A stretch of 64,000 nt of DNA from Vesta saturnalis (Eukaryota; Arthropoda; Insecta; Coleoptera; Lampyridae). Made by a program: the position numbers and the translations under genes. A model generated the notes under the pieces. It ran no database searches, was not told the DNA's origin, and saw only the letters and a list, made by a program, of their open reading frames with translations. The stretch is taken from NCBI GenBank assembly GCA_036346205.1, contig JARFJB010001910.1, forward strand, positions 1,682,501 through 1,746,500. The letters are read 5' to 3'. Positions 13,034 through 23,087 of the stretch are shown piece after piece. How positions within the stretch are numbered: position 1 is the first letter of the stretch; each line of letters opens with the position of its first letter.

Positions 13034-15144
13034 CAGTGGCCGGCGTGTAAGAAGACGAGGAGCCGGCGCATCGCGAAGAACTACGGCGGTTGCCGATTAT
13101 AATAAAAATACTAAGCAGTGGCGTATCACATTTGTATGTTTAATTATATGTATATTGGAAGAATGCGTATGAAGATGAATAATTCCAATATTTCCATTGG
13201 TGACGCGTTTTTTTTAACATTTGGTTTTTCATGTTTGCATAATAGGCATCTATCCCTGAAAGTATGTAGGCATCTCTCTCATTTGTCTAATAGGTAATTT
13301 TGAATGTATTTTTAATATACACACTAATAAAAATGAGATAAAGAAAGCATTAGGTACCCATTAGAAAATTGTCTTAAAGACGATTAGAGGGGAAAAACAT
13401 ACTTATCTAAATAATAAATTTATAAGCAGTTAACACAATGACAGCAATTAGAGGTTTGATATATAAATATCCGGATTCTTGGTACATATACATATTAGTT
13501 TTTGAAAATTGATTATACGGTGTCAACATTTACTGATTTGTAATCGGTTTTAAAAAATGTCTAAGTCTGGAAAAATCTTAAACGGTCAAACGCGAGAAAT
13601 AGTGCATAACGTGTTTCAATACTTTTTAACACAAGAAGAAGAAACCGAAACCTTACGGAGCATCAAGCAAAAAACTTCAAATGCAACAAAAGTATCAGTC
13701 ACAACAATAGAACAAATCATAAAGGAAGCCAAGGAATCGTCCGCAAAAAATAATGGTACAATTATACTGAGATCTCCGGAGAAGAAGCGCCAAAAAAACA
13801 TCCAGTTGCGGATGTTGCAGAATATGATCTTAACACAATAAGACACATCATTTATAACTTCCATAAAACAGAAGAGAGTCGTGTGTGCGTTAAATCCTTA
13901 CGACAAATTAATGGAAGATTTGGGTTGGAGTGGTTCAGAAAAATCGCTGAGAATAATCCTTAAAAAACTTAACTTTAAGTGGAGGAAAACAGTGGACAAC
14001 AGAAGAATTTTAATAGAGAAAGCGATATTCGAGAAAAAAGAATAGTGTACCTTCAAAACATTAAACGTTACCGTACTGAAAACAGACCGATCGTCTTTTT
14101 GAATGAAAGCTATATTCACAGCGGACATACCAGTTCGCGAAGCTGGATTGACAACAGTAACGAAGGATTATTTGCTCCTATTTGAAAGGGCCAGCGAGTA
14201 ACTATGGTTCACGCAGGGGGCGACATGGGTTTTATACCTAACTGTTTATTAACATTTAAATCTGGCACAAAAAGTGGAGATTACCACGACGACATGAATG
14301 GTGCCAATTATGAAAAGTGGGTCAAAGAACGTTTTCTACCGAATTTGCCAAACAACTCCGTCATTGTTATTGATAACGCCCCGTACCACAGTGTTTTACT
14401 AGATCCTGCACCAACGTCGAATAGTAGGAAAAGCGAAATGTTAGAGTGGTTACATCAAAAAGGAATTCAAGTTCCTGCGAACCTATATAAACCACAACTT
14501 TACAAAATTGTACTAGAAAATAAAAATCGGTATAAGACATATAAATTTGACAAATTAATGAACGATCATGGACACATTGCGTTACGACTTCCGCCGTATC
14601 ATCCGGATCTAAATCCCATAGAATTAATTTGGGCAAAGATAAAAAGCGAAGTAGGACAGAAAAACGTTACATTTAAGTTAAATGATGTCATGGAATTGGC
14701 CAACAGAGCATTTGAAACGACAACTACAGAAGATTGGAAAAGCCGATGTAATAAAGTAATTAATATAGAAGACAAATATCTTGAAAGTGAACAAATTTTG
14801 GATATAGAAACTGAGAAGTTAGTTATAAATATGGGTGAAGATAGTGACAGTGATTATCAGTTTAGTAATTTGAGTGACAGTGAAAATGAATCAATTATGT
14901 ATAATGTAATAACATATTGATTTTATTAATTTAATTACAGTATTACTTCCAGTATAGCTTTTAATTATAATAAATTGCGTATTTACATAAAATATGGTTC
15001 TTTGAATTGCTTTTAATATACCATTAAAATATACATTATGCACCATGTGACGCCTCTGAGGTAAACGAACGCGGGAATTTGAACAACATCATAAAGTCGT
15101 CTTTCGCGCGTAGGCGGGCTCGTCTTCTTACACGCCGGTCACTG
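13034..15144 (+). mobile_element. IS630/Tc1-type transposon nested in the Ginger-like element
   Basis: Near-perfect terminal inverted repeats beginning CAGTGGCCGGCGTGTAAGAA (13034) and CAGTGACCGGCGTGTAAGAA (minus strand from 15144) continue as GACGAG. TA dinucleotides flank both ends (13032-13033 and 15145-15146). The element is 2,111 bp and encodes one transposase (13557-14920). It lies inside the TIRs of the Ginger-like element and is therefore the younger insertion. Confidence 0.9.
13557..14920 (+). pseudogene. IS630-family DDE transposase (dead copy)
   Basis: The N-terminus starts MSKSGKILNGQTREIV at 13557. Frameshifts lie near 13797, 13900 and 13980, and an in-frame TGA at 14183-14185 precedes the main 238-residue block (14204-14920). 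The catalytic positions can be placed. The first is RPIVFLNESYIH, where Asn stands where the family has Asp. The second Asp is in VIVIDNAPYH and the Glu in HPDLNPIELIW. The C-terminus is acidic. With the first catalytic residue lost plus stops and frameshifts, the copy cannot be autonomous. Confidence 0.88.
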
Positions 15145-15376
15145 TATTTGGTGTTTGTCGGTGTTCACCGGTGAATATCGACATTCACTAATTTCGGACA
15201 TTCACAGTAACATATACAATAAAAGTACTAACGGATTTATATAATTACATAATATTATTATGCATATAGGTATATTATTAAAATAAAATTTAAAAACAAT
15301 TTTAACAAAAAAAGTACTTTCGCGAAAGGAAGTTAGAACTCTCATTGGTTACATTACCAGTTCAATAATTTGACTG

Positions 15377-15699
15377 CTATAGTACTTTTCACACCGACAA
15401 TTCAGTATGGGTAGCATAGGCAATACATTTTAAGTAGGAGAAAGCCGGGAAGCGTTGCCGTCACTAGCTTATTAGTGACAGGGTCGGCTCGCTCTAAAGA
15501 GTACACGGATGTTTTTTATAATTATTGTAACTATGTACATATATTAATAAGATTATTGTTCATAAATAACGTTAAAATAAAATTAGATCCGAGTGGCGTA
15601 GTTTAGTTGAGTCCACACCTGATTCCTGACCGGGCCACATAGGCAACGGCGCGCAACGTAAGGCTCGATACTGAATTCTTAGTGTGAAAAGTACTATAG
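15377..15699. mobile_element. 323-bp MITE with inverted ends
   Basis: The left end reads CTATAGTACTTTTCACAC (15377) and continues with ATTCAGTAT. The right end is the reverse complement of the same sequence (15658-15699), with a few mismatches. The interior has no ORF. It is probably a non-autonomous DNA transposon; the parent family is unknown. Confidence 0.7.
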
Positions 15700-16483
15700 A
15701 CCAATAATTCTATTCTATGTTTAACGTTGATTGTTAACATATTATTAAATTGTTACAGATTTTTCATTTTTACCATTTCTAGTGCGTCAATCAGCTTGAA
15801 ATTTCATATCTAATAGTTTTGTAGTAATTTCCATGCGAGTGAAAAATTTCAATTTTATAGCTTCACCTAAACAACTAATTTACTTGAAAAAAAACTGTGT
15901 ACATTTACACTTACTTCCGGTGGTCCTATATGTCCCACCGATATACGATTTTGCTATAATAGCCGCATGCCTAATTCCATGACTTCAGCTCAAGCCCTAT
16001 CATGTTTGCATACAGACACACCCAGGCGGCTGACAGAAATGGCCAAAATGGATTCAGAAACCTGCAAAACGTGAAGATTCGTGAAAATATCGAGGTCGAA
16101 TTTTTTCATGATCGCAATACTTTCCCTTTACTATATTTCGCACAGTATACGGAAAAGTAAAAATCAATTGTCGCATGTATGAAAAATCACTGGAGAACGA
16201 CTCGACCGATTTGACGGACTTTTTTGATCTGTTCGTAATTGGATGGACAAGGTTTGTATCAATGAAAATTTTTCGAAAATATTCTCCGGAAAAGAAGGAA
16301 ATTTAGATGGCATTCTTTGAAAATGTGATATTCAGTTTGCAGTTCCGCTATCACGTTTTTAACACAACAAATTCAGTATTGAATATTGATACTCTAATTA
16401 AATTGAGTTGAAAGCGATATTTCGGTATGTTATCGGTGGTGATCATATCTTTCGTACATTAAAAACTATAAAATTCATCAATT
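15700..16483. other. Non-coding flank of the hexanucleotide array
   Basis: AT-rich sequence with no recognised gene between the MITE and the tandem array. It may include a degraded 5' part of the piggyBac element, but no coding match could be followed. Confidence 0.4.
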
Positions 16484-16625
16484 GTGTCTATGTCCGTGTC
16501 CGTGTCCGTGTCCGTGTCCGTGTCCGTGTCCGTGTCCGTGTCACTGTCCGTGTCCATTTTCATGTCCGTGTCCGTCTCCGTGGTATGTGTGTGTGTGTGT
16601 GTGTGTGTGTGACTGTGCCTGTGCT

Positions 16626-16700
<75 letters not shown>

Positions 16701-16811
16701 TACTATGCCCGTGCCCGTGCCCATGCCGCTGCCTGTGCCTGTGCCTGTGCCAGTGCCTGTGCCTGTGCCTGTGCCTGCGCCTGTGCCTGAGCTTGTGCCT
16801 GTGCCTGCGAT

Positions 16812-16855
<44 letters not shown>

Positions 16856-16858
16856 AAC
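16484..16858. repeat. Long imperfect hexanucleotide array (GTCCGT / TGCCTG)
   Basis: About 375 bp of six-base units pass from TGTCCG through a short GT run to TGCCTG/TGTGCC variants, with occasional substituted units. Because the unit is a multiple of three, every frame stays open: Val-Pro, Cys-Ala or Cys-Leu dipeptides on the plus strand and Thr-Gly on the minus strand. The Val-Pro frame runs directly into the piggyBac coding remnant at 16859. I do not regard the dipeptide frames as genes. Confidence 0.95.
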
Positions 16859-18116
16859 CTGCTTTCGTTCGCAATTGTAAAGGATCCTTCCGTTTAAGTG
16901 AATACACTACGATAGATGAAATGCTGCATCCATTTAGAGGCCGCTGCAGTTTCGTCCAATACATATCTAGCAAACCTGCGAAGTATGGAATAATAATGTA
17001 TGCTTTGTGTGACGCCCAATACTTCTTCACTTCGAAGTTGGAGATATATTGTGGGAAACAACGGGATGGGCTATTTGCCACGTCTAATTCTCCAACGGAT
17101 ATCGTGAAACGACTTGCAGTCCCAATTGAGAAATCAAACCGGAACTTGACAGTGGACAACTATTACACCAGCGCTCAATTAGCTGACGAATTACTTACGA
17201 AACAAATATCGCTGTTAGGCACGTTGAAGAAAAACAAAAATGAAATTCCTCCTGAGTTTCAACCTGGCAAAGAGAGAAGAGTTCAGCCCTCGTAATTTGG
17301 CTTTCAGAAAGATAAAATGATAGTATCATACGTACCCCGCAAAAATAACGCCGTAATACTGCTGTCTACATTACATGACGATGACGAGATAGATCCAGAT
17401 AGTCAAAACAATGGCCTTGTGTAATTTTTTACACCCTGATGAACATTGGAGGTATAAATTCCCAAATTCTTTACAAATTTGCTTGTCCAACAAAGGCTCC
17501 TAAATTACGAAGGATTTTCCTAAAGAACTTGTCACTTAGCCTGATGAAAGAACATTTGGTTTCTCGATCGAACCTTAAAACTCTTCCACGAGATATCCAA
17601 GTTTTTTGAAAGAAATTACTGAAGAACGGCTGAAGAAGCAAAAAACGAAACCGAAAATCCTCCTAAACGTGGTGTTTGTTACTCATGTGTCATTGAAAAG
17701 AAGAGAACATCAGTATCAATGAAATGCAGTCGGTGTAAACGATTTACATGCAAGAAACACCCAAAAACTGAGATTGTATGTCAAGACTGTATAAATGAGG
17801 ATGCCGAATCAGATTCGTAAATACAATCGTTATTTTAGAGTTATTTATTGGTGATAATCTGGAGTGATAGAAACTTCAAAAAAATGAAACAAAAAATAGA
17901 ATCTCTTTATTTCGTCACATGTGCTTACATTTTATTTGTTCTAACTGGATAATAAAGTTTTTTTTAATCATTTGTTCTTATTCCATTCATTTCTTCTATT
18001 CCCATTGTTCTGAGATATACGAAAGTAGCTCAAAATTTATTCACTCTGGTGTAAATGCCATGTCGTAAAATTTACGACACGCGCTTGAGGAATTTTAGGG
18101 CGCGCCCGCTGAAAGG
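16859..18116 (+). mobile_element. piggyBac transposon, 3' half
   Basis: C-terminal half of a piggyBac transposase and its 3' end. The probable right terminus is at 18116, followed by TTAA (18117-18120), the piggyBac target. Subterminal sequence contains a perfect 19-bp palindrome TGTCGTAAAATTTACGACA (18061-18079) and GGGCGCGCCC. The 5' half is missing, its place taken by the hexanucleotide array. Confidence 0.8.
16865..17820 (+). pseudogene. piggyBac transposase C-terminal half
   Basis: Conserved blocks in order are TIDEMLHPFRGRCSF (first catalytic Asp), KPAKYGI, TVDNYYTSAQLADELL (second catalytic Asp) and LLGTLKKNKNEIPPEF. VSYVPRKNNAVILLSTLHDD then follows after a stop at 17293-17295. The part with the third catalytic Asp (about 17410-17600) is scrambled or deleted. 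The C-terminus (17660-17820) keeps a cysteine-rich zinc-binding domain with CYSC, CSRCKRFTCKKH and CQDC. Not functional. Confidence 0.88.
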
Positions 18117-18120
18117 TTAA

Positions 18121-18782
18121 TAACAATTCATTGGTTTTGATTGAAGAATACCGAGTTGAAATAATATATATAGGGTGTTCCATTTAAATAAACTGGAGAA
18201 AAACAATGTCTTGTTTTGCCACTTTTCTCGCACCCTGTATAATTTACCAATTTGAAAATGTAGCCACGGAGCCCCTAAACGGCATGGTTTTTATTGGAAA
18301 TCGATATTCGGAGTAGTTCGCCTGTTATCGAATCCTAGGTTGAAAGTAGGCCACCCGTTATTTAGGTAAAGCCATGAAGAGGGACCAACTTATATTTAGT
18401 TTAACCGGCACCCGTGATTGTGAAAAAAATTATATAAGTTCTCTGGCACCATATATATGAGTGACCTCAGAAATGTCCATTATTTGGGCGGAACGGTTTA
18501 TTTTCTTCGATTGAAGGAAAGTTTTACATATTTGAATATTTAACTCGGATTTATTTTTACTTTAGACTATGGGATACTTAACGAAGCAAACAACTTTATT
18601 TCTAATAATATGGGTAAAAATTATTATAATAAAGTTACAACTGTATGCATGTATGGAATTATTAAAATAACTGTATATTTTTTGTCTCCTTTATAAAGAA
18701 GAATGTGAATATTAACACAATTTTATCGTGAAATATCTTAATATCATAAGATATTAAGATGCGATGCTTTGCATTAGTTTTA
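18121..18782. other. Non-coding region with small repeat termini
   Basis: Near 18170-18235 there are TATAGGGTGTTCCATTTAAA and GCACCCTGTATAA, facing each other like the ends of a very short MITE. The same AGGGTGTNCC signature recurs at 51249, 51700, 53600 and 58000. No coding sequence. Confidence 0.45.
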
Positions 18783-19690
18783 TTACACGTGCCCAAGAAG
18801 TGAATTAAATTAATTTTCGGTAACCACGTGCAATTTGACCGCGGTCAAAGTTGTGATTTATGCACCAAATACGTTGCAACGTATTAATAACTCGATTCCC
18901 AAAGAATGAATTTCATGGATTTATGATGACCGCGTTTATTTTGACCAAGAGCGGTCAAAATAGTAATTTATGCAGCAATTTCATTTAGAAAACGTCCAAA
19001 CGCATTAGCTGGTTGTCCAAGAAGTGATTTGATTCATTTTGGCTGACTATGCATCTTTACCAAGGCCTATCAAAGTCGTTATTTATCGATCAATTTGGTT
19101 GTGAAAACATCCAAATGCGTTATCTTGATTCTCAAAGAGTGAATTTCATGCATTTTAGATGACTACGACCTACAGTTGTCAAAACAGTTGTTTGAGCACC
19201 AATTTTGGCGAGCGAAATCCACATGGGTTAATTGGATGCCCAATAAGTGACTGTTATTCATGTTGGTGACCACTTGCAATTTGACCAAGAAATATCAATG
19301 TCGTAATTTAGGCACCACGTCAAAACGCATTAACTGGAAGCACACGTAGTCAATTCCATACATTCCCAGTAATCAGGCACATCTTGACCAGGATTTGTCA
19401 AAATCGTTATTTATACCAATTCCGTTAGCAAAATCTTCAAACGTTTTAGTAATTTTTGCACATATTTCGTTTGAAAATGTCATAACACGTTATCTTAATG
19501 CCCAAGAGATGATTTTTAAGAATTTTAGGTGGCGATAGGCATCCCAAGTAAGAGTTGTCAAAATTAAGCATATATTTCGTTGGGAAAGCGTCCAAATGCG
19601 TTAGCTTGAAGAGAATTTTTTACATTTTTGGTGATCATTTGCATTTTAACCAAGATATGCCCAAATCGTGATAACTAACATATGCATTTG
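18783..19690. repeat. Diverged tandem array, about 110-bp monomer, eight copies
   Basis: The recurring unit begins TGCCCAAGAAGTGAATT, goes through a GGTGACCAC...TTTGACCAAG block, then TCAAAATCGTTATTTATGCAC, and ends GTCCAAACGCATTAGCTGG. Unit starts can be placed near 18786, 18895, 19012, 19127, 19235, 19337, 19498 and 19611, giving spacings of roughly 100-118 bp; a partial unit near 19450 widens one interval. Units are strongly diverged from each other. It has no ORF and resembles old satellite DNA. Confidence 0.75.
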
Positions 19691-19824
19691 AGACTGCATA
19701 CTGGGTGGGTCATAAATCACGTTACCATTGAATCATTGATACTTATTTATTTTTAAGAATAAATAAATTAAAGAAAATTTTAATGGAAACGCAAGATAAA
19801 AGAATTTTTTTTATCTATTTATGG

Positions 19825-20410
19825 AAGACGATGTCACGCAAATGATGACCATTTTCGGCTTCGCAAAGACGGGCTCTTCTCAGTATTTTCCATTACAAAT
19901 CTCAATATTTCCGGATGTAGAGATTGAATTTCCGCGCAGATGTTGTCCTTGAACTGGTGGATTGTTTGGGGCATATCGTTGTACACCCGGTATTTTAGAT
20001 ATAACCATATAACTCATTGCAGAGTTTCACGAAATTATCCGTTCGCCAAGAAATTCCCTTAGGAGCTCCATTGTGGCTCGAGACGTATGGGCAATGGCCC
20101 CGTGTTGCTGAAATCACACACAAAGACATGTTTTCTACCTCAAGACGCACAAAATCTTCGATTATATCTCTATATCACTCACCAGTTATCGTTGCTGCAG
20201 TACGATCTTCATTTTCAATAAAGTAAGAGCCGATGATCTGATATAACACTGCACCAGACTGTACACTTAAACGGGTGCAATTGATGCTGATGCATAATCT
20301 GTGGATTATCAATATTCCAAAACTGCAATTTTGTTTAATAACAAAGCCATTAAGGTGGAAAGCTGATTCGTCGCTAATAATTAGGGGATGAACGAATTCG
20401 TTATCATATC
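19825..20410 (-). mobile_element. Mariner-type transposase relic (antisense)
   Basis: Minus-strand translation gives, in order, IISDESAFHLNGFVIKQNC (first Asp region, near 20370), a block FIENEDRTAATITGE, FQQHGAIAHTSRATMELL and QTIHQFKDNICAEIQ near the C-terminus, ending close to 19830. The second catalytic Asp is replaced by His (FQQHGA), and the segment with the third Asp is deleted. Several stops and frameshifts are present. It belongs to the insect mariner-type family with DE.HF/FQQDGA motifs. Confidence 0.75.
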
Positions 20411-20908
20411 TGACTAACTCTTGAAAGCTGACTACTAATGTTCTATAATTTTAAAAGTACGTTATGAAATTCAATCATCTTTAATCTGTAATCTTTAATG
20501 CGGAATTAGTAATTTTTATTGTTTGTAACCATTGTTGGAAAAGGGTTCAAAAAGTTATTGTTAGCTGTTTGTGTGGATTAGGATTATACTTAGAAATATT
20601 ATTTGCCCGAAATCATCTGATGGACCACAATCTAATATTGAAGAAGTAAAAGTAATTTATAAGTAATATTACCCATTATACTGCGGGTATGAGTAACAAC
20701 CCTTGTAACCTTTTAATTCCTTCCCCAAAAATAACATATAATATAATTATTAGATTAAGACATTCCAACTATTCGAGAATAGATCCTAATCGCTTCATAA
20801 AAATAATATAATGCCCAATAGGACATCTGTATAAACACATATAGGAAATTTTATGTAAGTTCAGTTGCAGGCCATTAATTTAAGTAACAATTAAATAGCG
20901 ATCATGAT
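20411..20908. other. Non-coding AT-rich spacer
   Basis: No gene seen. It may contain the degraded 5' end of the piggyBac fragment that follows. Confidence 0.4.
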
Positions 20909-21440
20909 TTGGCTAATGTTGGATCGGTGTCAGATGCTAAGGATGTCCCTAGTGAAGGCGTAGAGGACACTACAAATGCGGAAACGGCTGTTGAAAACAT
21001 TCTAAGACTTAGTTACTACGGAAAGAACACATTAAAATGGTCAAGCGTAGAGCCAAGCAGAAACACACGTACGCCACTTCACAATCTGGTGATGTATCTG
21101 CCAGGGATAAGACCTCTGGCTAGAATAGCGGATCATAATCAAACGGAAAAGGTTTAGAATATTTTTTGATGATAAAATGACAGGACTTGCCGTCCGATGG
21201 ACCAATGTCAAATTGGAGAAAACTGTGCAAGCGTATAAAAGAGCAGATAGACCAGAGCTCAAGCCTTTAGATGATACCGAACTGAAGGGATTTGTGGGAA
21301 AAACAGTTTTGCTAAATATGTATCATACAGAAAATTCCTATCAACAACATCACAGCTTTTTTTTTATTCTGGTGCATAATGCTTAACGTCTGAATAAATA
21401 CTCGGAAAAGACAAAAATTAAAATCAAAACGTGCCATTTT
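20909..21440 (+). pseudogene. piggyBac transposase N-terminal fragment
   Basis: Two frames join near 21155. The first has YYGKNTLKWSSVEPSRNTR and HNLVMYLPG. The second has FFDDKMTGLAVRWTNVKLEK, DRPELKPLDDTELKGF and a degraded end. These are the piggyBac N-terminal blocks before the catalytic core. The catalytic core is absent. The fragment lies downstream of the C-terminal half at 16865-17820 on the same strand, so the order is wrong for a single copy and it must be a separate insertion. Confidence 0.8.
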
Positions 21441-21550
21441 TTTAATGATAACAACATATAAAATTTTAGTGGAGTTGATCGGCCTATTTCCACAGTTTAT
21501 GCTTTTTGAGCGCGACGTTTGGTTGGAAGTTTCTGATGGTTTTCACGAAG

Positions 21551-21655
21551 TGCTGCATATTCTTGACCATAGATTCGGTTTTTCCCGATAAGGGTGTAAT
21601 GATACCTAGCACCCTTATCGGGAAAAACCGAATCTATGGTCAAGAATACGCAGCA
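21551..21655. repeat. Near-perfect long hairpin at the Penelope 5' junction
   Basis: Left arm 21551-21596 and right arm 21610-21655 are reverse complements, with a perfect 38-bp core (start CACCCTTATCGGGAAAAACC at 21610), one mismatch and then seven more pairs. The loop is 13 nt. The right arm leads straight into the reverse-transcriptase frame, so the left arm is an inverted copy of part of the element. Confidence 0.95.
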
Positions 21656-22097
21656 AGACCAAGCGATATCCGAATTTACAGAGAAACCAAGGATGTGGCT
21701 TAGATACGTGGACGATCCCTTCGTAGTTTGGCAACACGGCAAGCATGAGCTAGATGAATTCCTAGATCATCTAAATAGCCGCGCACCCTCCATCAACTTC
21801 ACAATGGAATTGGAGACGAAACAAAAACTGCCATTTCTGGATGTACTTGTATACAGGAATCACAACACTTTCACGACAAGTGTATACAGGAAACCTACCC
21901 ACACGGGAAGTTACCTACACTACAACCCCAATCCCCACAAAAACGTGAAGTTAGGCGTGGCAAAATGCTTGTGTGATAGAGCAAAAACAATATGCTCAAA
22001 ACAAGAGGACCTGAACAGAGAAAAAGAAAATATCGCTAGAACACTCAAAGAAAAAGGCTACCCCGATCTAACACCTAACCTAAACAGGAAAGGGTAA
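21636..22097 (+). pseudogene. Penelope reverse transcriptase, C-terminal part
   Basis: 153-residue open frame. It carries the catalytic motif RYVDDPFVVW (YVDD at about 21705-21716), then LPFLDVLVYR and SVYRKPTHTGSYLHYNPNP, all standard for Penelope reverse transcriptases. The upstream RT motifs, including the first catalytic Asp, are not present because the copy is truncated at the hairpin. The frame ends at 22095-22097, after which the linker to the endonuclease continues in other frames. Confidence 0.88.
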
Positions 22098-22254
22098 CCG
22101 AAAAAGAAGAACCTAAATATACAGCGATAATACCACATATACAAGGTACCTCAGACAAAATACGAAGGATAGGCAGCAAACACAAGATACGCACTGCCTT
22201 CAAATCGACCAGGACGCTCAGGGGAATACTAACCAAAACCAAACCATACAATGA

Positions 22255-22620
22255 AGATCAGAATTCCAAGAATTGTGTATACAACCTACCATGCGAATGC
22301 GGCAGAGCATACATAGGAGAGAGCAGTAGACCACTCAAAGTGAGAACGCAGGAACATAAGAACAACGTCCGCAAGGCCGAAACAGAAAGATCAAGAATCG
22401 CCGAACATTTTTGGAACGAAGACCACTGCATCTAATGGGATAACATACAGATAGTGGCAAAGGACGAGAAAACAATTCGTCGGAAACTCAAAGAAGCCAC
22501 ATAGACCGCACTTGCACAAAATCCAATAAACCAAACTAGTGTAGAAATGAAACCCATGTGGATTCCAATAATGCGCGAAGAGCTTAAGCGCAATACACAT
22601 GCGCAAGAGGTTACGGCGCA
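22255..22620 (+). pseudogene. GIY-YIG endonuclease domain of Penelope element 1
   Basis: The frame reads NCVYNLPCECGRAYIGES, then RPLKVRTQEHKNNVRK and RIAEHFWNEDH. These show the modified GIY (here CVY), the YIG motif, the downstream Arg, and the CxC and His residues typical of the Penelope-type GIY-YIG nuclease, which nicks the target DNA. Stops follow at 22435 and 22503, so the domain is broken. Confidence 0.82.
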
Positions 22621-22718
22621 ACATGCGCAATAAACTTAAAAGTAGTCAAGTGCTTGGGAAAAAGTATAGATAACATATGAATTCGACTCAAGTGTGAAAA
22701 CAGTCCTCAGGACTAAGC

Positions 22719-22750
22719 CTGATGACCAAAGCAGAGTCCGCTTCCGAAAC
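22719..22750 (+). ncRNA. Hammerhead-like core at Penelope 3' end
   Basis: CTGATGA (22719-22725), a short helix-forming segment AAGC...GCTT, then GAAAC (22746-22750). An AGTCCTCAGGACT palindrome lies just before it. Hammerhead ribozymes of Penelope-like elements have the CUGANGA...GAAA arrangement. One or two unpaired bases flank helix II here, so activity is uncertain. Confidence 0.45.
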
Positions 22751-22854
22751 GTCGTGCTCAAAAAGCATAAACTGTGGAAATAGGCCGATCAAATCCACCA
22801 ATAGGAAACCACAGTTACAAAACACTTATAATACAGAAATATGAAATTTTGTCG

Positions 22855-23040
22855 ATTAGGTCAACCAGAGAAGTCTGCGGTAGCGGACTATGCCTTAAAT
22901 AACTTAAATCATGACATTCATTTTGGCAGTATGAAAATATTGTCAAGACAACCTCATATTATGTTCGTTTACGTGAGATATATAAATGCCCTAATAATTT
23001 TAATAGTCTCCGTTTAAATTCCTATCTCCGCATACATCCC
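22855..23040 (+). mobile_element. Penelope-like element 2, part 1 (GIY-YIG C-terminal remnant)
   Basis: Translation contains VADYALNNLNHDIHFGSM, which parallels VSEHIVNNLNHDIRFDNM in Penelope element 3 (60065-60120). The sequence breaks off near 23040, where an antisense LINE fragment begins. It resumes as 3' non-coding sequence from about 23838. Confidence 0.7.
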
Positions 23041-23087
23041 TAGCTTCCGCAAGATTCATACATTGTTTCTGACATGCCCTTTTATTT

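Larger units (their letters stand above)
12094..15212 (-). mobile_element. Ginger-like (integrase-type) DNA transposon, interrupted
   Basis: Matching ends face inward. The left end starts TGTTACTGTGAAAGTCCGAA (12094), and the right end (to 15212) reads TGTTACTGTGAATGTCCGAA on the minus strand. The termini also share short repeats of the type CACCGGTGAATGTC. TG...CA termini and a roughly 4-bp flank (TGTA/TATA) suit integrase-type transposons. Inside, on the minus strand at 12330-12800, a retroviral-integrase-like segment is readable. Most of the right half is occupied by an inserted IS630/Tc1 element at 13034-15144. Family assignment rests on the integrase match and TIR form. Confidence 0.65.
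21470..22800 (+). mobile_element. Penelope-like element 1 with inverted 5' segment
   Basis: Contains the end of a Penelope reverse transcriptase, a GIY-YIG endonuclease region and a 3' end carrying a hammerhead-like core. The first ~50 bp (21470-21520) is the reverse complement of the last ~50 bp (22748-22799): both include the block TTTCCACAGTTTATGCTTTT or its complement. Inverted partial copies at the 5' end are typical of Penelope-like insertions. A 46-bp hairpin marks the junction (21551-21655). Confidence 0.85.

Noticed and set aside
16408..16858. Open frames over the hexanucleotide array (Val-Pro, Cys-Ala, Cys-Leu, and Thr-Gly on the minus strand)
   Set aside because: Six-base repeats keep every frame open; the frames have no start context or domain of their own.
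18783..19690. CRISPR-like repeat array
   Set aside because: Units are contiguous and diverged with no spacers, and the genome is eukaryotic.
16859..21440. The two piggyBac fragments as halves of one interrupted element
   Set aside because: The C-terminal half lies upstream of the N-terminal half on the same strand, which cannot come from a simple insertion into one copy.
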